Positions 8,642 through 18,313 are shown, numbered from the stretch's first letter. The stretch: 64,000 bases of DNA from Bacteroidetes bacterium UBA6221 (GCA_002421685.1 DISB01000010.1:125324-189323); one strand, 5' to 3'. The notes: generated from the letters alone by a model not told the origin. Numbers and translations are program-made.

Positions 8642-9786
8642 ATATCACTATCCTGGCAGGTTCGGTTCCGTCCACTACATTTATAGATGCACAGATCAAT
8701 GCAATGGCGGAAGATGGCTATCCTATAACCGTTATTGGTAAAAAGACCGGGGCATTTTATTATGACAGGAACGTGCGCGTGCTGCTAATCCCGGACGGTA
8801 TTGTAGCCAGGCTGCTGTTCATTATCCGGATGCTTTTTGCTACCGGGTTTAAAAGCCTGTTTAAAATCATCGCGGATAGCAAAGGAATTACAAGCCTTTA
8901 TCATGATTTATTATTCTACCTGCCTGTTATTTATTCCCGGCCCGATAAGATACATATACAGTGGGCTGCGTTCATTCATAACAGGGACTTGTTGTTCGAA
9001 TTATTTCCAGGGAAAATTGTAGTGAGCCTTAGGGGTGCTCATATAAATTACACACCCGTTACCACGTCGGAAATAAAAGAAAGTTACCTGCGACTGTTCC
9101 CAAGGGTGCATAGGTTTCATGCAGTGAGCAAGGCGATAGCAAAAGAGGCGGAGAAATATGGTGCAAGACCGGGTAATACCGATGTTATATATTCCTTCGT
9201 TAGCGATGCATTATTAGCGAAAGAAATTCAACCAAAAGAATCGCGTCAGCATTTGCATATTATATCAGTGGGCCGGTTTTTCTGGAAAAAAGGATATGAA
9301 TACGCATTGGATGCGCTCAGCCTGTTGCAACGAAATGGCATACCTTATACCTATACACTGATAGCAGAAGGCAAAACACCTGCCCATATCGTTTACCAGG
9401 TTTATCAAACAGGTATTGGGGATAATGTCCGGATTGTAAATGGCTTGCCACACGGGGATGTGTTGAGAGAAATAGAAAAACATGACGTTTTGCTTTTGTC
9501 CAGCGTAGAAGAAGGCGTTGCTAATGTTGCGTTGGAAGCAATGGCAACAGGCACGCCTGTAATAACTACTGATGTGGGAGGTATGCGGGAAGTCATAGAA
9601 AATAATATATCCGGTTTTATCGTCCCGCCCCGGGATATACATGCTATTGCCGATGCATTGGAGAATTTTCATGTGATGGACAAAAATAAACGCTTTGCCA
9701 TTGCTGCTGCGGCCAATGAAAGATTAGCACAACAACAAGATAAAAAAATGTTTGTTGAACGCTTTAGGCACTTCTATAACAATTAA
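8638..9786 (+). CDS. Glycosyltransferase family 4
   Basis: 382 residues with a GT-B fold. The C-terminal half carries the GT4 donor-binding pattern: ISVGRFFWKKGYEYAL at about 205-220, then EEGVANVALEAMATGTPVI with the paired glutamates (ExxxxxxxE), and VGGMREVI. The Trp-Lys-Lys-Gly-Tyr-Glu-Tyr segment is nearly identical to that of the glycosyltransferase at 18310, so the two may be paralogues with related donors. There is no membrane segment, so it acts at the inner face of the membrane on the growing lipid-linked unit. Donor and acceptor are unknown. Confidence 0.9.
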   Translation: MNITILAGSVPSTTFIDAQINAMAEDGYPITVIGKKTGAFYYDRNVRVLLIPDGIVARLLFIIRMLFATGFKSLFKIIADSKGITSLYHDLLFYLPVIYSRPDKIHIQWAAFIHNRDLLFELFPGKIVVSLRGAHINYTPVTTSEIKESYLRLFPRVHRFHAVSKAIAKEAEKYGARPGNTDVIYSFVSDALLAKEIQPKESRQHLHIISVGRFFWKKGYEYALDALSLLQRNGIPYTYTLIAEGKTPAHIVYQVYQTGIGDNVRIVNGLPHGDVLREIEKHDVLLLSSVEEGVANVALEAMATGTPVITTDVGGMREVIENNISGFIVPPRDIHAIADALENFHVMDKNKRFAIAAAANERLAQQQDKKMFVERFRHFYNN

Positions 9787-9798
9787 CAGGTACTGCTC

Positions 9799-10917
9799 TT
9801 GAGAAAAATAAAAGTACTTTTTGCTTTGCCCAATCTCGTGACCGCCGGCAGCGGACGAGAAATGCTGCAAATAGCGGAACGCCTGGACAAAAATATGTTT
9901 GAAGCATGGATAGGCGTGCAACAGGCCGGCGGCGAATTATTCGACGAGGTCATTGCCAAACGGATGCCGGTAGTAGTACAGCCATTTATGGCAGATGAGC
10001 AGGCGGGACTTGCTCAAAAACTAATGAAAGCACGGGCATATTCACGCGATTTCAAGCCGCTGAAATTTGACATCTGGCAATCGTTCAACTGGTCTTCCGA
10101 ATTTTCTGAAGCATTGGTAGCCCGTTGGTCTGGCGCGAAATACGTTTATGTAAAAAAGAACATGAACTGGGGCCGCAAAGCATGGAAAACAAAGACAATG
10201 TTATCCTCGGCGGTAATAGCCCGCAATACTACCATGCTGGAAACCTTTTTTGCACCGAAAGGGTACAAACGCAAAGTGCACCTGGTGCCGGGCGGTGTGG
10301 ATACCGACAAGTTCAGGCCTGGTTATGATATGTCTGCAAGGCAGGCGTTAGGTATTCCCGACAGGGCGTTGCTGGTATGTTGTATTGCTCATATCGTCCG
10401 CTCCAAAGACCAGGCTACACTTATTAAGGCGATGGCAAAAGTGGAGCAGGTGTATCTGATCATTACCGGGGCAGTAAGGGACAAAGAATACAAGGCTGAA
10501 CTGGATACCCTGGTAAGAAAATTAAACATACAGGACCGGGTAAAGATATTAGGGCATTCCGGGAATGTGAATGGCCTGCTCAATTGCAGTAACGTGTTCG
10601 TATTGCCAACCTCCACCCATATGGGACATGAAGAGGGTTGCCCGGTGTCGGTACTGGAAGCGATGGCCGCAGGTACACCATGCATAGTGAGCGACGTGGC
10701 CGGCAACCGCGATTTGGTACAACATGGCAAAACAGGGCTGGTATTCAAACCGGAAAAAGTGGATGCATTGGCCGATTGCCTGCGTGAATTTATTTCCAAG
10801 CCATCTTATCCCAAAGAACTGGCGGAAAGAGCGCTGGATAAAGTGTATGGTGAATATACTATTCAAAAGGAGGTACAGAAATTCGAAGCATTGTATTCGA
10901 AACTGGTAAAACGTTGA
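9799..10917 (+). CDS. Glycosyltransferase family 4
   Basis: 372 residues, starting at a TTG codon; the first beta strand (KIKVLFALPN) begins right after it, so no later start fits. A glycine-rich acceptor loop (TAGSGREML) is near the N-terminus. The GT4 C-terminal region has HIVRSKDQATLIKA, then HEEGCPVSVLEAMAAGTPCIVSDVAGNRDLV, with the catalytic-pair glutamates spaced as in the family. Its stop overlaps the TTG of the next gene (TTGA). The sugar is unknown. Confidence 0.9.
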   Translation: MRKIKVLFALPNLVTAGSGREMLQIAERLDKNMFEAWIGVQQAGGELFDEVIAKRMPVVVQPFMADEQAGLAQKLMKARAYSRDFKPLKFDIWQSFNWSSEFSEALVARWSGAKYVYVKKNMNWGRKAWKTKTMLSSAVIARNTTMLETFFAPKGYKRKVHLVPGGVDTDKFRPGYDMSARQALGIPDRALLVCCIAHIVRSKDQATLIKAMAKVEQVYLIITGAVRDKEYKAELDTLVRKLNIQDRVKILGHSGNVNGLLNCSNVFVLPTSTHMGHEEGCPVSVLEAMAAGTPCIVSDVAGNRDLVQHGKTGLVFKPEKVDALADCLREFISKPSYPKELAERALDKVYGEYTIQKEVQKFEALYSKLVKR

Positions 10918-12626
10918 GCGCTTTTTACGATATATGGATAAGTGACCGAGAGCCTTTACACAAAAGGAGCGCTAACAACAACTGGAAAAAGGAGGTTGAT
11001 AATGCCTGGCTGAGCACGCCCGGTAATGCGGACTTTATCATACAAGTGGAAAATGACCATTACCGCCTGCTGCTCCTCGGCCAGTTGTATGAGCAAATGG
11101 ATGCAGGTGAGCTCCTCAACAGGTGTGCCGGGTATATAGAAAAACCTGCCAATGGCTTTGACGACCCTGCCGGGCACTATATAATATTTGTCACCGGAAT
11201 TCCTTCGGGCGAGGTATACGTATTTACTAACCGGATGGGTAGTTATCATGCATACTGGTCGGACGATAAAATAATCAGTACCAATTACCTGGCCCTGGCA
11301 AGGGCCAGGACTAATAAGCAACTTGACTGGGAAGCTCTTACCGGCTTTATGGCCATGGGCTACTTCCCCGACGACAGGACTTACTTAACAGGCATAAATA
11401 TTTTTGAGCCGGCATCCTGTTATCATTTCGATAAAAGCCTTGAACTTATTAAAAAGCAACGCTACTGGAATTGGGATTATAAACCTATAGAGCGGCCTGC
11501 AGATGAGTACCTTGGTAACCTTAAAGAAATACTACAAACTTCCCTGTCAGTAGCAGTCAAAAAACGACGCACGGCAATCCCCATTTCCGGGGGGCTGGAT
11601 AGTCGTTTGCTGGCCGGCGAGCTAACAGCAGGTCAGGATAAGGCATATACAACATTGCGTGGCTTTTCTTACGGGTATACTGCTGCTTCGCCCGAAATAA
11701 AGATTGCCAGACAGGTAGCCGCTGCCAGGAATATACCTATCTATACTTACCCGTTACCAAACTACCTGTTCGAACGGCTTGATGATATAACAGAGGCTGT
11801 TGAGCTGTTTCAATATGTAGATGGCACAAGGCAGGCATCAGCAACCGGATGGTTGGAACAGAATGCAGATGTTGTAGTAGGGGGGCATTGGGGCGATGTG
11901 TGGATGGACAGCATGAATGTAAAAGATAGAAATGCCTTGCTGCCGGCGTTTCAAAAGAAAGTAATTAAAAAGGGCGCTGCCTGGTTGCTTGAAAATATTT
12001 GCCGGCAACATACCGGCGATAGCAATCAATACCTCGAAGATTATTTCCGGTCTTACATCGATAAGTACCCGCATATTAAGGAGGCGGACTTTTTGATGAA
12101 GATCTACAAGACCGACCAATGGTCCTTCCGCTGGACGGCCGCAAGCCTGCGTATGTACCAGTCAGTCGTAATGCCGGTTTTGCCATACTATGATAAGCGC
12201 ATAGTTGATTTGTTTTGCACCATACCGGTAAGCATAACAGAAGGAAGAAGCCTGGAAATAGCCTACCTGAAGCGCTATCACAATGACCTGGCAAAGATTA
12301 CCTGGCAGGAGTATGATGCCAACCTGTATACATACAAATATTTCAATAACCGGAACATCGCATACAGGACGGTAAAAAAGGTACAAGCCATGGCAACAAA
12401 ACAGAAAACCTTACAGCGGAACTGGGAAGTATTTTATATGAACGCCGATGGCAAAAGAAACCTTGAGAAACATCTCCTAGGCAATAAACCGTTAAGTGAT
12501 ATAGTACCGCAGCAAAAGGTTAAACAGTTACTGGAAGAGTTGTATAGACACCCAACTGCGGCTAACGGCTATACGGTGTCTATGTTGCTAACCTTCGCCA
12601 CATTCCTGGACAAAGTATTTAAATAG
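10914..12626 (+). CDS. Asparagine-synthetase-like amidotransferase
   Basis: 570 residues, close to AsnB length, starting at TTG within a TTGA overlap. The ATP-pyrophosphatase loop SGGLDSR is at about 224-230, and the following domain is of the asparagine synthase type. The N-terminal region keeps the GATase-like outline, but the sequence starts M-S-A-F-Y and has no cysteine at position 2. The glutamine-hydrolysing nucleophile is therefore missing, and ammonia or another amine would have to be used. Family members in O-antigen loci (for example WbpS) amidate uronic acids. Amidation of the locus's uronic acid, or attachment of an amino acid, is a reasonable inference; asparagine synthesis is unlikely. 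Confidence 0.88.
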   Translation: MSAFYDIWISDREPLHKRSANNNWKKEVDNAWLSTPGNADFIIQVENDHYRLLLLGQLYEQMDAGELLNRCAGYIEKPANGFDDPAGHYIIFVTGIPSGEVYVFTNRMGSYHAYWSDDKIISTNYLALARARTNKQLDWEALTGFMAMGYFPDDRTYLTGINIFEPASCYHFDKSLELIKKQRYWNWDYKPIERPADEYLGNLKEILQTSLSVAVKKRRTAIPISGGLDSRLLAGELTAGQDKAYTTLRGFSYGYTAASPEIKIARQVAAARNIPIYTYPLPNYLFERLDDITEAVELFQYVDGTRQASATGWLEQNADVVVGGHWGDVWMDSMNVKDRNALLPAFQKKVIKKGAAWLLENICRQHTGDSNQYLEDYFRSYIDKYPHIKEADFLMKIYKTDQWSFRWTAASLRMYQSVVMPVLPYYDKRIVDLFCTIPVSITEGRSLEIAYLKRYHNDLAKITWQEYDANLYTYKYFNNRNIAYRTVKKVQAMATKQKTLQRNWEVFYMNADGKRNLEKHLLGNKPLSDIVPQQKVKQLLEELYRHPTAANGYTVSMLLTFATFLDKVFK

Positions 12627-14092
12627 TGCTTTTCAATTCTTACGGTTTCCTTTTGGTTTTTCTTCCATTGACCTGGATGATTTACTTTCTTCTCAATAAG
12701 TATTCATCTTACTCCAATGGCAGATTTTTCCTGCTGCTGGCATCCTTTGTGTTCTATGCCTGGTGGAACCCGAAATATATTTTCTTATTATTATTCAGCA
12801 TACTATTCAATTTTCTTGTTGGCAGACAACTTGCACTAAAAGACGTAGCTGTCAATAGGAAGTGGTTGTTGGCTTTAGGAATAGGCGTAAATATTTTATT
12901 GCTGGGTTATTTCAAGTACGCTAACTTTTTCATTGAAAATACTAACATAGCATTTAACCAATCTTTTGCCATACAGAACATCATTTTGCCCTTAGGCATC
13001 AGCTTCATTACTTTTCAAAAAATTGCTTTCCTTGTTGACTGTTACAAGGGGAAAGCCTCGGAGCCGGATTTGGTAAACTATTCATTGTTCGTCAGCTTTT
13101 TTCCCCAGCTCATAGCTGGCCCTATTGTGCATCATTCAGAAGTATTACCGCAGTTCAAAGACAACAAAAACAAGCATATCAACTACGAAAATGTATTGAG
13201 GGGTTCAATGCTGGTAATGCTTGGCCTTATTAAGAAAGTAGTTGTTGCGGATACATTTGCCATATGGGCAAACAAAGGTTTTAACACAGTGGGGACGTTA
13301 AATTTCGCGGAAGCCTGGCTGACGTCGTTGTCTTATACCTTCCAGCTATACTACGATTTTAGTGGTTATTGCGATATGGCCGTAGGGCTGGGGCTGATGT
13401 TCAATATTAAATTACCTATCAATTTCAATTCGCCTTATAAAGCAACCGGTATAGCCGATTTCTGGCGCCGCTGGCACATTACACTCGGCAGGTTTTTACG
13501 CGACTATATTTATATACCGCTTGGTGGTAACCAAAAAGGATTTGGCCGCGAGCTAAGTAACCTCCTGGTTGTCTTTTTAATAGGCGGTCTGTGGCACGGT
13601 GCCGCCTGGACTTTTGTGTTTTGGGGTTTTTTGCATGGCCTGGCTATTATCACCGAGCGCTTATTCAGGCTTACAAAAATTAAATTGCCAGCCTGGTTAT
13701 CGTGGATGTTGACTTTTGGTTTTGTCAACGCGGCATGGGTATTTTTTCGGGCAACAAGCTGGGATGATGCAATTAAAGTGCTGAAAGGTATGATTGGCTT
13801 AAACGGTATAGTATTGCCAGAAGCCATGCAAAGGCTAAGCCTATTAGCGGGTTCGGGTACAGTTTCATTTGGCGAGTGGAATACCGTGTTACTGGAAAAG
13901 CCTTTCTATTCCAATCGCATTATCCTGTTTATCGTCCTTTTTTTCGTGTTGGCGGTATTTTTTAAAAACTCGCAGGAGCTACTGTTAAAAAGCAGGTTAA
14001 AACCGGTAAAGGTTGTCTGGATATATACTTTATTCCTGTTTGCCATTGTGTTGTTAGGCGAGAACTCACAGTTTTTGTATTTCAATTTCTGA
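12626..14092 (+). CDS. MBOAT-family O-acyltransferase (AlgI-like)
   Basis: 488 residues starting at GTG, which shares one base with the previous stop (TAGTG). Multiple membrane helices surround the motifs DFWRRWHITLGRFLRDYIYIPLGGN and GLWHGAAWTFVFWGFLHG. The two conserved histidines lie at about residues 324 and 337, matching the catalytic region of AlgI, PatA and DltB. Such proteins move acyl groups, usually acetyl, across the inner membrane for transfer to a polysaccharide. The next gene supplies the SGNH partner that would complete the transfer, so the pair predicts O-acetylation of the exopolysaccharide. Confidence 0.94.
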   Translation: MLFNSYGFLLVFLPLTWMIYFLLNKYSSYSNGRFFLLLASFVFYAWWNPKYIFLLLFSILFNFLVGRQLALKDVAVNRKWLLALGIGVNILLLGYFKYANFFIENTNIAFNQSFAIQNIILPLGISFITFQKIAFLVDCYKGKASEPDLVNYSLFVSFFPQLIAGPIVHHSEVLPQFKDNKNKHINYENVLRGSMLVMLGLIKKVVVADTFAIWANKGFNTVGTLNFAEAWLTSLSYTFQLYYDFSGYCDMAVGLGLMFNIKLPINFNSPYKATGIADFWRRWHITLGRFLRDYIYIPLGGNQKGFGRELSNLLVVFLIGGLWHGAAWTFVFWGFLHGLAIITERLFRLTKIKLPAWLSWMLTFGFVNAAWVFFRATSWDDAIKVLKGMIGLNGIVLPEAMQRLSLLAGSGTVSFGEWNTVLLEKPFYSNRIILFIVLFFVLAVFFKNSQELLLKSRLKPVKVVWIYTLFLFAIVLLGENSQFLYFNF

Positions 14093-14096
14093 CAAC

Positions 14097-15290
14097 TTGG
14101 CGTACAAACGGACCGTAATAATATTATCAACGCTATTCACTTTGCTGCTGGCTGCAAATAAATTCTATTATTCGCTGCATCCCAATCAACTGACCATAAG
14201 ACCCGCATCTTTAAGCTTACTTAATGAAAGGACACACAACATCAGCTTTGTAAAAAGAGACAGCGACCAGGGCAGAACCATACTAAGGAAAATGTATGGT
14301 AGGTATGATAGCTGCATTTTAACGGGTGCCTGGCCGGTATCTACACCCTCGGCAGCCGAATTTACGTTGCCCCAGCTAAGGTATAACGGTGACGACCATA
14401 TACTGAGGGAACATCCCGGCCTGAGGTACAGGCTGTGGCAATGTGATGCACCTGACGTCATCCTCCTGGGAAGCTCCATGTTCTTCTGCGGTTTTAGTCG
14501 TGAGGTTTTTTTTGATAAATACCCCGGTAAGTACTTGCTTGATTTTACGACCGGGAATAATACGCCGTTCATTGCTTCCTGGCTTATGCGCTATGCTGAT
14601 TCTTCAGGATTGAAATTTAAACCGGGAACAATTGTGTTGTATGGCATGAACAGGGTTGAGATGCTTGCAAGCTATAAAGACTCCAACAGCCACGATTACG
14701 TAAAGCAGGCGGTAGCGGGCAAAATTGAAAAGCGAACCCTGGATAAAGAAATTGAACAATTCCTGCATATCCCTGAACTACGTTACGACCTTGCCACAAC
14801 TTTAAAGGATAAATACAACGCCTGGTTCAGGAATGCAAATGTGTACCGTGCGGCTGTGCCCAAAAAATACCTGGTAAATGAAGAAGCACTTATAGAATAC
14901 ATAAAGAATGAGGCACTGGTAAATAATAGCACACAGGAATTTGACCCCGGCCGTGTAAAAGAGGTACAAGCGCTTGCCGATTTTCTCCAGCAGCGAGATT
15001 GCAAACTGGTTATACTCAAGCTGCCACAGTCATTGTATAATGATAAGGTCCTTAATACTACGGGTTACTCATGGTTTGACCAGGAAATGCAAAAGCTGGA
15101 ACACGAAAATATTCGCTATATAGATGTTTCCGGTTTACCCGGGCTTGGGCTCACGCAACTGGACTATATATGGCCTGGCAGTATTTTTGATCCTGAACAC
15201 CTGAACCTGCAAGGCGCTAAAAAGTTCACCAATGTATTAATGCGGCAGGTACTGGATACTATGTTGCAGAAAAAAGACATTATATATTGA
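14097..15290 (+). CDS. SGNH-like periplasmic acyltransferase, partner of the MBOAT protein
   Basis: 397 residues from a TTG start. One N-terminal hydrophobic segment (about 6-20) suggests a membrane anchor or signal, with the rest in the periplasm. I do not recognise a close named family, but the SGNH/GDSL pattern is visible: VILLGSSMFF with the candidate nucleophile in GSS at about 125-127, and FDPEHLNLQGAKKF near the end, with Asp and His of the D-x-x-H block at about 365 and 368. The gene directly follows the MBOAT gene, as AlgX/AlgJ or PatB do in alginate and peptidoglycan O-acetylation. Its role as the terminal transferase is inferred from this pairing. Confidence 0.75.
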   Translation: MAYKRTVIILSTLFTLLLAANKFYYSLHPNQLTIRPASLSLLNERTHNISFVKRDSDQGRTILRKMYGRYDSCILTGAWPVSTPSAAEFTLPQLRYNGDDHILREHPGLRYRLWQCDAPDVILLGSSMFFCGFSREVFFDKYPGKYLLDFTTGNNTPFIASWLMRYADSSGLKFKPGTIVLYGMNRVEMLASYKDSNSHDYVKQAVAGKIEKRTLDKEIEQFLHIPELRYDLATTLKDKYNAWFRNANVYRAAVPKKYLVNEEALIEYIKNEALVNNSTQEFDPGRVKEVQALADFLQQRDCKLVILKLPQSLYNDKVLNTTGYSWFDQEMQKLEHENIRYIDVSGLPGLGLTQLDYIWPGSIFDPEHLNLQGAKKFTNVLMRQVLDTMLQKKDIIY

Positions 15291-17050
15291 GCCTGATATT
15301 ATCCATAAACGCAGGAATCAACAGCTCGGTTGGGTTGTTTAAAGATGGCAGGGCGCTGGTTTGCCTGGAGGAGGAACGTTTTAACCGGGTCAAAAACTGG
15401 TTTGGATTTCCTGAACAAGCATTACAGTATATGATTGATGCCGAATACTTTGTACCGGGTGATATTACCGATATAGCCATCTGCGACGAAATGCAAAGTG
15501 ATATTTCGCGGGAGAAATTTTACAAGCGTTATGCCTATCATTACGATTATGGTAAATTGCTTGCGTACAATGTAAAACTGGAGCGCACCAAGCTGGATAT
15601 AAAAAACAAGTTGAAATCTGCCGGCCTGTACAAATCCTATATTCAGGCGAAAGAGGAACGGGTGCAGGATAAGCAATTCAACGAAAAGCTGTATCAAAAA
15701 CTTGTATCCTATGGCCTCGACATAAGTAAAGCCGTTCATGTGGAACATCATTTGTGTCATGCGGCATCCGTTTATTACGGACTGGCAAAAAGCCTTGACG
15801 AACCATACCTGGTTTTTACTTTAGATGGAGGCGGGGATAAGTTACGCTCTACGGTGAGCATTGGCCATAGAGGAAACATTGAAAGGAAATCTGCGGGTAA
15901 TGAGTATTCCATAGGCAATATCTATTCAGCCATTACACATCATCTCGGTTTTCGCAGCCACGAACATGAATACAAACTAATGGGATTAGCGCCTTATGTG
16001 GCTACGGGGTATGCTGAACGTTATAAAGAGTTCTTCGCCCACTATTTAAAATTGGTGAACGACGATACGGAATTCGCCAATCCATATTTTATCAACCATT
16101 CCATTTTTTTTGCAGAAGTGATCAAACACTTGCAAGGCAGCAGGTTCGATAATATTGCAGCGGGTTTACAAGCCTTTGCTGAAGAAATTGTCGTAAGGTG
16201 GATACAAGGCAACATCCGGAAATACGGCATCCGGAAGATACTCTGTTCCGGCGGGGTATTTATGAATGTTAAACTGAACAAGATATTGGCGCAACTTCCG
16301 GAGGTAGAATATATTGATGTATTTCCGTCCTGTGGTGACGAATCGAATATATTCGGAGCTGCCTTCCATGTGTACAACAGTAAATATGGTAAATCCTGCG
16401 GTTTGTTAAATGAATATACACTTGGCCCGGTACCACAACCTGGTCTAAAATCTGCGATTGAAAAGTATTCTGATAAGATTACTGTCGAGCAAGTTGATAA
16501 CATAAACTATCGCGTGGCGGAAATGCTGCGTGACAACATGGTAGTAGCACGTTGCAGTGATAAAATGGAATTTGGGGCAAGGGCCCTGGGCAACAGGTCG
16601 GTACTGGCCAATCCCTCAATAATGCAGAATGTCAATAAGATAAACAGGAGCGTAAAAAAACGTGATTTCTGGATGCCTTTCGCGCCCGCTATTTTGTGGG
16701 AAGATGCCGATGCATTGGTTGACATCCCGGCCTCGTTAAGAACCCAGGGCTCGCCATACATGATGTTTGCCTTCGACACTAAGGAAGAAGCGAGGGACGG
16801 TATTGTTTGTGGCATTCACCAGGCCGATTTTACGGCCCGCGCACAAACAGTAACAAAAGAAATGTACCCGGGGCTATACGATATAATTACAGCATTCAGG
16901 GAACTGACAGGAATACCTTGTGTGCTTAATACTTCATTCAACTTACATGGTTACCCTATAGTGGCCAATAGCATACAGGCTATCGATGTATTGTTGAATT
17001 CGGAGATAGATGCACTGGCAATTGACAACTATATCATCAGGCGTAAATAG
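15287..17050 (+). CDS. O-carbamoyltransferase (NodU/CmcH family)
   Basis: 587 residues starting at TTG in a TTGA overlap. The N-terminal ASKHA-type ATPase part shows LSINAGINSSVGLF, a VEHHLCHAASVYYG histidine motif at about 150-165 and LDGGGD near 183. The C-terminal part shows MEFGARALGNRS, RDFWMPFAPAIL and VLNTSFNLHGYPIV, all typical of the Carbamoyltransferase C domain. These enzymes activate carbamoyl phosphate with ATP and place a carbamoyl ester on a sugar hydroxyl. Located amid glycosyltransferases, it predicts an O-carbamoyl decoration on the repeat unit. Confidence 0.94.
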   Translation: MSLILSINAGINSSVGLFKDGRALVCLEEERFNRVKNWFGFPEQALQYMIDAEYFVPGDITDIAICDEMQSDISREKFYKRYAYHYDYGKLLAYNVKLERTKLDIKNKLKSAGLYKSYIQAKEERVQDKQFNEKLYQKLVSYGLDISKAVHVEHHLCHAASVYYGLAKSLDEPYLVFTLDGGGDKLRSTVSIGHRGNIERKSAGNEYSIGNIYSAITHHLGFRSHEHEYKLMGLAPYVATGYAERYKEFFAHYLKLVNDDTEFANPYFINHSIFFAEVIKHLQGSRFDNIAAGLQAFAEEIVVRWIQGNIRKYGIRKILCSGGVFMNVKLNKILAQLPEVEYIDVFPSCGDESNIFGAAFHVYNSKYGKSCGLLNEYTLGPVPQPGLKSAIEKYSDKITVEQVDNINYRVAEMLRDNMVVARCSDKMEFGARALGNRSVLANPSIMQNVNKINRSVKKRDFWMPFAPAILWEDADALVDIPASLRTQGSPYMMFAFDTKEEARDGIVCGIHQADFTARAQTVTKEMYPGLYDIITAFRELTGIPCVLNTSFNLHGYPIVANSIQAIDVLLNSEIDALAIDNYIIRRK

Positions 17051-17056
17051 TAAATA

Positions 17057-18313
17057 ATGGATCTATACCTTTCCGCAGGAAATATTGAGATAACACCGGC
17101 GTACCCGGTAGCACTGGCGGGCTTTGCAGAACGTCATGGGGCATACAGTAAAATACATGATACGCTCGAAATTAACCTGGCTGTACTGAAGCAAGGAGAT
17201 AAATACGTCTTGCTATATTCTATAGACACTTTGTTCGCCCCGGAAGAATTTGTGAAAATAGTACTGGAGACATTTGGTTCTGAATACGGCCTGCAGGAAA
17301 AAGACATATGGATGGCCGCCTCGCACACACACTTCGCGCCGGCATTGGATAAAGAAAAACCCGACCTGGGTAAAACGAATGACACATACTACAGGGAGGT
17401 GCAGGGAAAGTTGATACTACTAACCCGCCAGGTACTAACCGGCAATTATAAAAAGGTCTCCGTGTCATACGGCACAACAAAATCAGCGTTGAACGTCAAC
17501 CGGAGGAAAAAATTGCTGCGCCCCAAAGGCGGATTAAAGCTCTATTGGAAAACGCTGATGTATCCCGACTACGATGGTGTCAAAGATGACAATATTCACC
17601 TGGTGACGTTCAAAGACGAAGAAGGGAATACAGCAATGGTATTGTGGAACTATGCATGTCACCCGGTTGGTTTCAAACACCGCAGCCAGGTGTCGGCCGA
17701 GTTTCCAGGGCTCATCAGGAGTGAACTGAGAGGGTACCTGGGTGATACGCGGCTGCCGGTTCTGTTCTTTCTCGGTTTTGCAGGAAATTTAAAACCTGAC
17801 GTTACACCGGTCACGCATACACGAACAAGGGATAAGTTTAATTATTTTTTCCAGTTCGGCCCTAAATACACGCGTTTCCCTTCCACCGGTCAATACCTCG
17901 AATGGATAGGCCTGTTATGGAAAGAGGTAAAAATCGCTTACAAGGCTTCTTCGCCTAAGGAAACTGTTACACTTGCTACGACGCAATACAAACTACCATT
18001 GAGTGAGATAATTGGTGATGACGAAAAGCATACCGTTTGTTTCAGGAAGTTGCTTCTTGCAGATAGCGTTCAGTTTATCGGCGTATCTGCAGAAGTATTG
18101 GCAGAATATAAAGACATAGTAGCGGAAGCGCTGCAGCAGAATGTTTCCATAAACGTTGGTTGCCTTACCGGAACGAGAATTTATCTTCCTGCAGATAAAA
18201 ATGTAGGAGAAGGCGGTTACGAGGTGCATTGGTTTCAGCATAGGTTTGGCATTAAAGGTGATTTTAAAGACGACCTGGACAACAAAATCAAAGAAGCCAT
18301 CAGCAGGCTATGA
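17057..18313 (+). CDS. Neutral-ceramidase-fold protein without the catalytic serine
   Basis: 418 residues without a signal peptide, so presumably cytoplasmic. The N-terminal neutral/alkaline ceramidase fold is recognisable: SAGNIEITPAYPV at the start, ASHTHFAP with candidate zinc ligands His90 and His92, NYACHP with His202, and EGGYEV near the C-terminus for the remaining ligands. In neutral ceramidases the nucleophilic Ser lies in a G-D-V-S-P-N/G-N-L-S-P-N hexapeptide. The matching site here is AGNLKPD, with Lys at about 246. A zinc site without the serine implies a different reaction, perhaps on a sugar or lipid-linked intermediate. It sits between the carbamoyltransferase and a glycosyltransferase and overlaps the latter by four bases. 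Confidence 0.82.
   Translation: MDLYLSAGNIEITPAYPVALAGFAERHGAYSKIHDTLEINLAVLKQGDKYVLLYSIDTLFAPEEFVKIVLETFGSEYGLQEKDIWMAASHTHFAPALDKEKPDLGKTNDTYYREVQGKLILLTRQVLTGNYKKVSVSYGTTKSALNVNRRKKLLRPKGGLKLYWKTLMYPDYDGVKDDNIHLVTFKDEEGNTAMVLWNYACHPVGFKHRSQVSAEFPGLIRSELRGYLGDTRLPVLFFLGFAGNLKPDVTPVTHTRTRDKFNYFFQFGPKYTRFPSTGQYLEWIGLLWKEVKIAYKASSPKETVTLATTQYKLPLSEIIGDDEKHTVCFRKLLLADSVQFIGVSAEVLAEYKDIVAEALQQNVSINVGCLTGTRIYLPADKNVGEGGYEVHWFQHRFGIKGDFKDDLDNKIKEAISRL

Noticed and set aside
17057..18313. Ceramidase acting on sphingolipids
   Set aside because: No export signal and Lys in the position of the catalytic Ser; the gene context is sugar metabolism.
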